From the NCBI GenBank assembly GCA_039583875.1, contig CM077157.1:78864346-78928345 (forward strand): a stretch of DNA of 64,000 nt, written 5' to 3'. The notes under the pieces were generated by a model that was given only the letters and a program-made list of their open reading frames with translations, was not told where the DNA came from and made no database searches. Position 1 is the stretch's first letter. The number at the start of each line of letters is the position of its first letter. Shown one piece after another: positions 33,552 to 42,995 of this stretch. Origin of the DNA: Platanthera guangdongensis (taxonomy: Eukaryota; Streptophyta; Magnoliopsida; Asparagales; Orchidaceae). A program made the position numbers and the translations under genes.

Positions 33552-35433
33552 TGTTAACCCCTAAATCGGCGATCCTTCCCAAGGGAGCCAGCTCGCTCGT
33601 CGCGGTCTGCCCCGGGTTCCTCCTGGAGGCCATGACTCCCTAGGGAGGGCGGACAGAATTCTCTGTCCGCTCAGGCCGCGCGGCCTGCGTGGTCTCAGCG
33701 GTCTGACCGACCAGGCCGCACGCCTTTCCTTGGTCGGCAGGGTCCGCGGACTGCTTCCGCAGTCCGCCTCTGCAGGTCGCCCCCTTTTCAGCTTAACCGC
33801 GAGGTTGTATCCGCAGGTCTCTCTCTGCTGGAATCAACTTCCTATCCGCCCAGGCCGACAATAGGTCGCATATCCCTTCACCTAGCAACATGGGCAGCCG
33901 ACTCCTCCAGTCCGCCTGCAAGGTACGGACTCCAACTCTGGCTATCCGACAAGACCAGTAGCAACGTCCAAGTTCCTCGCGAGCTGGGCGGACTCAAAGT
34001 ACGATCAAGACTTCCAGTGCGCCTTCAGTGGTGAACCCCAACGACCTCAACATCCAGGCTCTCCATCTCCAGCATGCGGACTCAGCTTCGCAGCAGCCGC
34101 GGACTTGACGGACTTGGCAGACTCTCTATGCAGTCCGCCCTTTCCTAAGCCAACACCAGCTTCTCGGCAGCAGCGGGGTCAACTACTCCTCAGTCCACAG
34201 ACCTGTCGCAGGCTCAGTCAGCAGTACCAGACTTCTCCCTCAGTCCGCAGCCTTGCCGCGGACTCAGTCAGTAGTGGCGGACTCCTTCCAGCCCGCCAGG
34301 CAGCAAATCCTCCAGAAGACAGTCCCAGTCCACATAACCTCATGCGAACTCACCGGACTCTGCGGGCACTCTGCTGCGCGCACCCCTTACAGCTCGCTCA
34401 GTTCAGCAGTGGCAGACTCCGCGAATTCTCCTTGCAGTACGCCACATAGCTTCCAGCATCCGCCACCCCAGCAGTAGACAGTCTCAGCTCAGCAGTAACA
34501 GACTCTGCAGACTCCCCTCACAGTCCTCCATTCGATGCCTCAGTTTGCCGTCAGCAGCTCCGGCTTCAGTGCCAAGTCCCAGTCCGTGCGGTCTAGTACG
34601 GACTCGGCGGATTCCATCTCCATCTCGCTCACGTTACTGTCTCACCGTGGGTAACGTCACCGCAAGCCGTTACCTCCTCGGGCCTATAAATAGCCCCCTC
34701 ATGCCTCTCATTCAGGGAGGTCTCCGCTCAAGGTCTCGTCGTCGCCAAGGTGCGCACGCCCAAAGTCAGCCAGCCAGCCCACCTCCTGCGGACTCCATTT
34801 CTCAGACCGCACCCGTCTCTGTGTCTTTAGTCACGTGACCTATCAGCCAGTGGCTCTCCAGTCTGCGCGGTGTCCCGCTTCCCTTAACCGCGCGGCCTGC
34901 CGGCTTTGCTCTTCAGTCCGCGCGGTCTCCTCTGGCATTCTTCTTCCTTAGCCGCCAGCTTCCTGCTTGTACCCTTTATTGCATTGTTGTGAAGGTGTAT
35001 TAGCAAATTGTAACTCTCGCTATTAATAAAAGGAAAGCCCGTCACAAGGGTGGCATTTAAGCTGCTGTGGGCAAAGTCTGTTGTTGTCGCTGCTAGCGGC
35101 CCCCTCTCTCTTCCTTCTTCCTAGCTCAGCTCAGCTCTCTCGGCAAGCAACCTGCAAGCACAACCGTCATATTAAACGTCTGCTCGACAGCTCCTGATCA
35201 ACCTCCTCCTCTCTTGATCAATCTTCTTTGTTGATCAAGCTTATCCTCTGCTCTCAGCACCCTCTCCTCTATCCCCGCATCCCCTTTGACAAGCTTCTTG
35301 CTCCACTCTCGAGCACTCAGCAGCTTCCCCCTTCACCTCTATCCCCGCAACCTTCATCCTCTTCCTCTCCTAGCTTGTGAGATCGAACACTCCCTCCGTG
35401 TTAGCTGCCCGGTGCCATTTTCGCACATCAACA
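33552..35433 (+). repeat. Element E 5' LTR (1882 bp)
   Basis: Begins TGTTAACCCCTAAATCGGCG and ends GCACATCAACA; repeats at 39470. GC-rich, with many short inverted repeats on GCGGACT/AGTCCGC and CGCGCGG themes. A TATA box and an AATAAA-like signal (TTAATAAAAGG near 35022) are present. Confidence 0.95.
34680..34692 (+). promoter_or_regulatory. Element E LTR promoter TATA box
   Basis: GGCCTATAAATAG sits in the 5' LTR and is repeated exactly in the 3' LTR (40600-40612). Position within the LTR fits a U3 core promoter. Confidence 0.75.
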
Positions 35434-35485
35434 GTTAACACGGGGCCTTCAGATCCGAACAGACGGTGAACAACGACAGTTAACC
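35434..35485 (+). other. Element E leader; primer site not matched to a known tRNA
   Basis: The leader starts GTTAACACGGGGCCTTCAG. This is not the iMet sequence and I cannot assign the tRNA. Confidence 0.5.
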
Positions 35486-37138
35486 ATGTCAGATCATCAC
35501 TTAGCCGAGAACCTTGCACCAAGTCCCAGTGAAGATCCTCTCTGGGAATCCTTTGAACAATCGCGCCGTGAGAATGCTCAGCAGTTCCAAGCAATCAACC
35601 AAATGCTCTATATCATCACGTAGAGACTAGACTCTCGACCAGCAACAGCTTCAGCTGCTCCAGCTGCTCCGATCAATCCAGCACCAACTTTGGAGCACCA
35701 GCGAGCTTGTCCTCCAGCTTACCCGCCGGTCTATCCTCCTTACACGATAACCTTACCACAAGGTCCTGCAGCTCCTCTGCGACCTCAAGATGAATAATTT
35801 GCTGCTTGCCAAAACTTCTTCCGGGAAGCGGCCCAGGGAAGCCCTGCTAGATTTCTCAATTTTTGGGGAAGTCATCCTTACCCTGCAGCTCCTGCCTTTT
35901 CTCCTCCTGCAGCAACTTTTCCTTTTTATCCTCCTTCTTTTGCAGCTGCAGCTTATGCCCCCTTCTTTCCTTATGCTGTAGGAGAACAAGAAGAACCTTC
36001 ACCATTCACAGAGAATCTTCTTCATGAACCTACTCCAGCTAACTTCAGAGAACCCCGGTTACCAATCTACACCGGGGATACTGATCCAGTAAAGCACCTT
36101 CAAGCCTTCGAATCGGCTGTTGCTCTCAAAACCCTTTCAGATGCAACCAAGTGCAAGCTCCTTGTGACTACTTTTGATGGGCAAGTGAGGGACTGGTTCT
36201 ATGGTCTTCGCCCTCACTCCATCACTTCCTTTGCTGATATGCGAAGGGAGTTTCTTCTCAGATTCTCTACCTCCACCAAGAGAAAGGGCGGTCATGAAGC
36301 CCTCTTTGAGATCAAGCAGCGCAGCGATGAAACTTGGTCTCAGTTTGTTGATCGATTCCAAAGAGAGATTTTGGACATCGAGATTGCTAATCAAGAAATG
36401 TACAGAGTAGCTCTTATTCACGGTCTTCATGAAGGGCCTCTCAAATTCGAAGCCAATGCCCGAGCGCCGAGAACATACCAAGAGTTGATCGTCTTAGCCA
36501 ACTCATACATCCGAGGAGAAAAAAGCAACCCAGGCTTCGTCTCCAAGATCTTATCAGAGAAAGATCCTTTTCATAAGCATCCTCCGAGGTCTCCTCACAA
36601 TCATTTCTCATCTCACTCAAGAAAGGAGAGAAGGTTTCAAAGCCTTCGATACTCCTTCCCGAGTCGTGAACGTGCTCAAAATTCATTGCTATCACTAGCT
36701 CCGTCTTCTCAAACAGTTGCGGTTCATCAGCAGCAAGACAATGACTTGCATGAGTCTGATCTCAACGAGGCCAAGCAAGAAGTAAGCCAGATCATGAAAT
36801 ATAGGGCAAACTTCAAGAAGCCCTACCGACCAGCTGATCAAAGGCCTAGAGACTCAGAGCCTTATTGCGAATTCCGCAAAGAGCCAGACCACCTGACTGA
36901 GAATTGCCGAGCACTCCGCCAGCTTGTGCAAAGGATGCTCCAGTAGGGCAAGATGCGTGACCTACTTTTCGAAGAAGATCGCCCTGGTCCAGCAACCTCA
37001 AATAGCAAAGAAGTTGCGGATGTTCCTTGGTCCTCAAAAGGAGTGAACCTAGTTGAAGAACCCCCTCTCCTCGTTGTTAACAAAACTGTCGAATGCTTCA
37101 ATGCCGACGACAAGGGTGTGCTTGGAAGGCTATTCTAA
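35486..37138 (+). pseudogene. gag: Element E gag, Tat-like, one frame with three stops
   Basis: One frame of about 550 codons from ATG 35486, with stops at 35621 (TAG), 35795 (TAA) and 36944 (TAG). Residues 45-190 are Pro/Ala-rich. The gag core follows (YTGDTDPVKHLQAFESAV, WFYGLRPHSITSFADMRREF, ETWSQFVDRF), typical of Tat/Ogre/Retand gag. Near 36867-36911 it has CEFRKEPDHLTENC, a variant of the C-H-C knuckle common in that lineage (usually CEFH…GH…DC). After 36944 the frame continues with RDLLFEEDRPGP and ends at 37138. No protease follows. Confidence 0.88.
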
Positions 37139-38379
37139 GCAAGCAATAGACTTCATCGTCCTCCAAAACTCCTCAGAACTTTGATGGGTTATCTTAACTC
37201 TTGCTCTTGCTCTTTTCAGACATTTTCATTTCAAAGCACTCCTAAGTGCTGCTTTTTGCTTTTCAATAAAGCTTTTATCAGGGATCTTATACTGACACAG
37301 TTCCTTTCTTGTGATGCTTCCTTCTCTATCTTTTCTCTTTGCCAAAGAGATCACTACGCCAATGAGATATCGCCAAGTCTGGAATGCTCCCTCCGTAGTT
37401 TGTTCTCAGGCACGACCGGTTTGACCACATATGGCGGGAGTATACTCATATGTATAGTGGGAGCTGTTCAATCTACGATGTTGGGCTTCAGACTTAGGAT
37501 CCTAGCCAGCATCTGACACATAGTGTGTGCTATGGGAGCCCCATGTGTTAGTTCTGCTGTGCTTCGCAAAGGATACATTACAGTTACGGTGATCTTTGCT
37601 TGACAAGCAATGGCGATCAAGCATAGCCTTGTCTCTTTGATCATCTCACAACTGTGATGGCCGAACACTCTATGGTACTCTCGATCCGTGCCTCTGCGGG
37701 TTCCCACAACTCCACTGATCAATCCTCAGACAAGCAATAGGCCACTTGGCAGAACTAGTCTCATTGATCAGTGATGATTGTACCCAAGGCAAGAGAGCAG
37801 TGCATCTAGCGATCATTCTCAGGATTTTCCCTTACTTTTCTACTTTGTGCCCTCCTAGAGGATACGTGGCCAGCCTGCTTTGAGTAGGACTATACTCGGG
37901 ATGATTTTTTCAGGAAAGCGATGCATAAGGCCCATGGGGAACACCTGTGGTAGCATTCAGCCTTCTTTAGTCACTTCCGAGTATAGACCTCTTTTTTGTC
38001 AACTGCCTTCATTCACAGTTGAACAGGTTGATCCGACCTACCAAGAGGATTTCCAGCATTCACTTTGCTTATGCTCATTTCATATACATTGCATGCTCAA
38101 GCTCTATCAGATGATGATTCACAGAGCTATTCATTACTCTTATCAAAATCTAATGGTATCAAGCATTGATCAAAGAATCTTACTCTCCTCGATCATCAAG
38201 CCATGCTATTGCAATTTGGTTAAGATTGGCAGAATTCGTCAAGTTCCTTCTCTGCTAATCTGATCATGTCCATCCAGCCATATCAATAGTTAACGCTCGA
38301 TTTATTGATGGACTTCATGATAAAGAGTTCATCAGACATTTTCCTTGTTATTTGGTCATATCGGCATTATCTTATCAAC
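37139..38379 (+). other. Element E non-coding interior
   Basis: 1.24 kb after gag with no ORF resembling pol or any known protein. I see nothing conserved here. Confidence 0.6.
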
Positions 38380-38419
38380 AGTTAACACTTGCAAGCTCTT
38401 TTCATATATGTATGTATGC

Positions 38420-39240
38420 TTTTAACTCTTTTCTTGTAGAGACTAGCAGACACTTGCAAGTCTTCTCCTAGCTACTTGCAAGCTCTTTCATATATATATA
38501 TATGACTGCTCCTAACTCTTTTCTTGTAGAGACTAGCAGATACTTGCAAGTCTTTTCCTCACAGGTACTTGCAAGCTATTTCCATACCATGTTTGCTTCT
38601 AACCCTTCTCTTTGCAGAGATTAGCACACACTTGCAAGCCTTCTTCACAGGTACTTGCAAGCTATCTTCATATATATGTGTCTACTTTTAACTCTTTTCT
38701 TGTAGAGACTAGCAGACACTTGCAAGCCCTCTCCCAGGTACTTGCAAGCTTCGTTCGTATATTGTCTATTTCTAACTCTTCATTTTGTAGAAATCAACAG
38801 ACACCTGCAAGTCTCATCCATGTACTTGCAGTTTAGTTCATTATTCTATGTCTGCTACTCACTCTTTTCTTAGCAGTGGTTAGCAGACACCTGCAAGACT
38901 CTTCCAGGTACTTGCAGCTTAGTTTTTGTATACAATACATGCTCCTAACTCTCTTCTTGTAGAGATCAGCATACCCTTGCAAGTGTCTTCACAGGTACTT
39001 GCAAGTTACTTTCATATACTGTGCATACCTTTAACTCTTCTTTTGCAGAAACCAACAAACACTTGCAAGTCCCTACAAGGTACTTGCAGCTCATTTTTTC
39101 CTTCTTGCATACTCTTCATCCTTCCTTTTTTGCAGAGGATAACAGGTGCTTGCAAGCCTCCATCAGGTACTTTCAAGTCATTATGTTTCTGTGTTTTCCT
39201 CTCACTTTCACTTTGCAGAACTTAGCGGAAGACACAGCTT
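38420..39240 (+). repeat. Element E minisatellite: about ten degenerate ~87-bp units
   Basis: The landmark GAGACTAGCAGACACTTGCA recurs near 38440, 38530, 38617, 38705, 38791, 38876, 38962, 39048, 39136 and 39220, a spacing of 84-90 bp. Each unit also has CAGGTACTTGCAAG and TTTAACTCTTTTCTTGTAG. Tandem repeats in the 3' untranslated region are a known trait of Tat/Ogre-type elements. Confidence 0.9.
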
Positions 39241-39451
39241 CTTCGTTTTGCAAAAGCAAACTCAGGTACACACTCGTTGTACCACCCGTACATGCCTACC
39301 CTAACTTTCCTCTTGTAGGAAAATAGACAGGCAGCACCAAACTCCTAAGGAGAGGCTTCAAGTTCTATCTCTCCTTGCCCCTTCTCTTTCTGATGGGGTG
39401 GATCACGATTTTTGCGGGTCTCCAACTTTTTCGAAGTTCTATTCGGAACTT
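39241..39451 (+). other. Element E 3' spacer
   Basis: No coding signal; AGG-rich around 39340. Confidence 0.5.
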
Positions 39452-39469
39452 AAAAAAGTGCGGGGATTA
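39452..39469 (+). other. Element E polypurine tract
   Basis: AAAAAAGTGCGGGGATTA directly before the TGTTAACCCC start of the 3' LTR. Confidence 0.82.
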
Positions 39470-41350
39470 TGTTAACCCCAAAATCGGCGATCCTTCCCAA
39501 GGGATCCAGCTCGCTCATCGCGGTCTGCCCCGGGTTCCTCCTGGAGGCCGTGATTCCCTAGAGAGGGCGGATAGAATTCTTTATCTGCTCAGATCGCGCG
39601 GCCTGCGCGGTCTCAGCGGTCTGACCTACCAGGCCGCACAACTTTCCTTGGTCGGTAGGGTCCGCGGACTACTTCCGCAGTCCGCCTCTGCATGCTGCCC
39701 CCTTTTCAGCTTACCCGCGAGGTTGTATCCGCAGGTCTCTCTCTGCCGGACTCAACTTCCTATCCGCCCAGGCCGGAAACAGGTCGCATATCCCTTCACC
39801 AAGCAACATGGGCAGCCGACTCCTCCAGTCCGCCTGTAAGGCGCGGACTCCAACTCCGGCTATCCGATAAGACCAGCAGCAACGTCCAAGTTCCTCGCGA
39901 GCTGGGCGGACTCGAAGTACGATCAAGACTTCCAGTGCGCCTTCAGTGGTGAACCCCAACGACCTCAACAGCCAGGCTCTCCATCTCCAGCAAGCGAACT
40001 CAGATTCGCAGCAGTCGCGGACTCGACAGACTTGGCAGACTCTCTATGCAGTCCGCCATTTCCTTAGCCAGCACCAGCTTCTCGGCAGCAATGGTGTCAA
40101 CTCCTCCTCAGTCCGCAGGCCTATCGCAGGCTAAGTCAACAGTTCCATACTTCTCCCTCAGTCCGCAGCCTTGGCGCGGACTCTGTCAGTAGTGGCGGAC
40201 TCCTTCTAGCCCGCCAGGCAGCAGATCCTCCAGAAGACAGTCCCAGTCTGCATAACCTCGTGCGAACTCGCCGGACTCCGCGGGCACTCTGCTGCCCGCA
40301 CCCCTTGCAGCTCGCTCAGTTCAGCAGTGGCAGACTCCGCAAATTCTACTCGCAGTCCGCCACGTAGCTTCCAGCATCCGCCACCCCAGCAGTAGACAGT
40401 CTTAGCTCAGCAGTAACAGACTCCGCGGACTCCCCTCGCAGTCCTACATTCGATGTCTCAGTTTACCGTCAGCAGCTCTGGCTTCAGTGCCAAGTACCAG
40501 TCCGCGCGGTGTAGTGCGGAATCGGCGGATTCTGTCTCCATCTCGCACAAGTTACCGTCTCACCGGGGGTAACGTCACCGCAAGCCGTTACCTCCTCGGG
40601 CCTATAAATAGCCCCCAATGCCTCTCATTTAGGGAGGTCTCCGCTCGAGGTCTCGTCGTCGCCAACGTGCTCACGCCCGAAGTCAGCCAGCCAGCCCACC
40701 TCCTGCGGACTCCATTTCTCAGACTGCACCCGTCTCCGCGCCTTTATTCGGGCGGCCTATCAGCTGGTGGCTCTCTAGTCCGCGCGGTCTCACGCTTCCC
40801 TCAACTGCGCGGCCTGCCGGCTTTGCTCTTCAGTCCACGCGGTCTCCTCTGGCATTCTTCTTCCTTAGCTGCCAGCTTCCTGCTTGTAACCTTTATTGCT
40901 TTGTTGTGAAGGTGTATTAGCAAGTTGTAACTCTCACTATTAATAAAAGTAAAGCCCGTCGCAAGAGTGGCATTTAAGCCGCGGCGAACGAAGTCTGCTG
41001 TTGCCGCTGCTAGCGGCCCCCTCTCTCTTCCTTCTTCCTAGCTCAGCTCAGCTCTCTCGGCAAGCAACCTGCAAGCACAACCGTCATATTAACTGTCTGC
41101 TCGACATCTCCTGATCAACCTCCTCCTCTCTTGATGAATCTTCTTTGTTGATCAAGCTTCTCCTCTGCTCTCAACACCCTCTCCTCTATCCCCGCATCCC
41201 CTTTGACAAGCTGCTTGCTCCACTCTCGAGCACTCAGAAGCTTCCCCCTTCACCTTTATCCCCGCAACCTTCATCCTCTTCCTCTCGTAGCTTGTGAGAT
41301 CGAACACTACCTCCATGTTAGCTGCCCGGTGCCGTTTTCCCGCATCAACA
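39470..41350 (+). repeat. Element E 3' LTR (1881 bp)
   Basis: Full-length partner of 33552-35433, ending GCATCAACA before target duplication CAATG at 41351-41355. Confidence 0.95.
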
Positions 41351-41401
41351 CAATGCATTTGACCAAGGCTATTGCCTTTACATAATATTATTATATATGT
41401 A

Positions 41402-41445
<44 letters not shown>

Positions 41446-41993
41446 TCATTATAAATATTATAATGGGAGGGGGGCTGAGTTCGAATAAAGCCTTGGGCTT
41501 CATTCCACTAAAACATTATATATTTATATATTTATTATATATATATATATTATATGAATAATAATAGTAGAAATATTACGAAGGGCTAAACACGCTCCAA
41601 ATCCTACGAAATTCGCGTCATAGATGAATGTCGACGCCACGAACCCAAAGAAAAAGTCAAAATGAAAATCCGACAAGCCGTTCTCGATATATAAATTTTC
41701 AAAGTCTAAGGTAAACATAAATCCTTCAAAACTTCAAAAATTCGCCAAGGCTCCAATAAAGCTCGGAATGCGATGAAATTTGACGGGAAAATTCAAAATT
41801 AATTAATTTAATTTCCTAACGTGAAGTTTTATAATTTCGACAAGGATTCACGAATTTGGCCAACTCGACCGAACAGACGCGAAAACGCACTAACGGCGAT
41901 GCGCCGTGAACTCCACGATAACGTAATGCCCCTTACGTCATTTTGACGTCACCGAGAGGATAAAATAATCATTAGAAAAACCGAGGCGTTACA
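41351..41993 (-). repeat. Element D 5' LTR, right piece
   Basis: Resumes the D LTR after E and matches 25757-26392, including the TAA microsatellite and the edge GGCGTTACA. It is followed by D's target duplication ATTGC (41994-41998). Confidence 0.92.
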
Positions 41994-41998
41994 ATTGC

Positions 41999-42412
41999 TG
42001 CTGAAATTCCTACCTTCAGCCCCATTGTAGACCAGGAACTACATACAAAAGAAATGACTACAACTGTCAAAACTAAAGAAGAAATAAGGATGAGGAAGAG
42101 GAAATATAGAGAAGAAATTGAGAAAAGGCTGATTTCAAGCAGTAGAGCCTTGAATCCACATCCATCATTTTGCTTGTTTGGGATCAGGTCAAAAACAAAA
42201 GGTCAGATAGAGGAAAATGATACAGTAAAATGAAATGGGATAAGATGGAGAAGAGGGACACAGAAAGAAAAATTTATTGGAGAAACATAAATGCCAACCT
42301 TCTTGCTCCTTATTTTGTTGAACCCTCTAAGTACTTTCCCAAGCCTCATGGCTAATTTCAGAGGCGGAATGAAAAAGCTGAAGATGAAGATGAAAAAGAA
42401 AAAAACAACAAC
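41999..42412 (+). pseudogene. Element F ORF2, part 3 (C-terminal, basic)
   Basis: Continues the F frame after D: a stretch near 42040-42150 encodes KTKEEIRMRKRKYREEIEKR, a charged helix. After stops comes a Lys-rich tail (KKLKMKMKKKKTTT) up to the MITE. It resembles the charged C-terminal part of G's ORF2 in composition only. The frame fits the sequence left of D when D and one target-duplication copy are ignored. Confidence 0.5.
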
Positions 42413-42415
42413 TAA

Positions 42416-42635
42416 GGCTCTATTTGGTTCGGCATTTCGCTGCTCCATTTGGGGCAAACGCCGCCGGAAGGCGGGTAAACAAATGAACCTTCGGCGGCGT
42501 TTGCTCCATTTCCACCCGCCCGCCTTGAGAAACGCTCCAAAAAGCTCCGTTTGGAGCAGCCACCTCCCCCCTCCGTTTCGAACACTCCGTTTCCAACCGC
42601 CGGATCGACCCGCCACCGCTGAACCAAATGAAGCC
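42416..42635. mobile_element. Tourist-like (PIF/Harbinger) MITE, 220 bp
   Basis: Terminal inverted repeats GGCTCTATTTGGTTCGGC and GCTGAACCAAATGAAGCC, flanked by TAA on both sides (42413-42415, 42636-42638), the target duplication expected for PIF/Harbinger. There are no coding sequences. It inserted near the end of F's ORF2 remnant. Confidence 0.88.
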
Positions 42636-42638
42636 TAA

Positions 42639-42981
42639 GGCAAAGGCAACTTATGAAGCATACAAAAAGTGAAAGAAGATAACTGGGCCATAAGACAAAC
42701 CTGCAAATAAATCCAAAAGGCAATGGGATTGTGATAAGGGAACCTGAAACTTGAAATGTTTCAGGTTCTACTTATAGGGCTAAGGGATGTGAAATTATGT
42801 TTATTGCACAAACATTATAATTCCTTATATATTAAATTGAATATCATTTTCTATGATCATGATTTATCTAATCCATTATTTTCTATGATTATGATTTATC
42901 TGATTTATGATGTGTTAATATATTTTGTATATGTAGCATAAGTATGTTAGTGTATACATTATCATAGGTTTTGAATTCTTC
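42639..42981 (+). other. Element F 3' untranslated segment
   Basis: AT-rich, non-coding, with a tandem duplication of ATTTTCTATGATYATGATTT near 42847-42901. Confidence 0.55.
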
Positions 42982-42995
42982 AAATAGGGGGAGAT
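42982..42995 (+). other. Element F polypurine tract
   Basis: AAATAGGGGGAGAT immediately before TGTTGGGTCC. Confidence 0.9.

Larger units (their letters stand above)
33552..41350 (+). mobile_element. Element E: non-autonomous, gag-only Tat-type LTR retrotransposon (7799 bp)
   Basis: LTRs of 1882 and 1881 bp (TGTTAACCCC to CATCAACA) flank a 4.0-kb interior that holds only a gag-like frame, then 1.3 kb of non-coding DNA and a ~87-bp minisatellite. Target duplication CAATG is perfect (33547-33551, 41351-41355). By eye the first 180 bp of the LTRs differ at roughly 16 sites, mostly transitions, so E looks older than G. No protease or other pol domain is visible. This fits the terminal-repeat retrotransposon with gag (TR-GAG) class; a full Tat/Ogre element elsewhere would supply pol. 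Confidence 0.93.
23539..41993 (-). mobile_element. Element D: Ty3/gypsy chromovirus, interrupted by E
   Basis: Minus-strand element with gag, protease, reverse transcriptase, RNase H, integrase and a chromodomain-like tail, flanked by related LTRs (23539-26392, and 31735-33551 plus 41351-41993). Target duplication ATTGC occurs at 23534-23538 and 41994-41998, and F's reading frame is continuous across the insertion. Without E it is about 10.65 kb. The coding region is full of stops and frameshifts. The 5' LTR lacks the part matching 23539-23890 and no primer site is seen. Domain order and tail suggest the Tekay/Del clade. Confidence 0.88.

Noticed and set aside
34105..34838. Ser/Pro-rich ORFs in the E LTR
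   Set aside because: They are non-coding LTR sequence; the matching ORFs in the 3' LTR differ by frameshifts.
38420..39240. Possible CRISPR-like array
   Set aside because: Units are degenerate ~87-bp tandem repeats in the 3' region of a plant retrotransposon, with no constant repeat and unique spacers.
42291..42638. 115-aa ORF across the MITE
   Set aside because: It joins F's ORF2 remnant to a non-coding MITE by chance.
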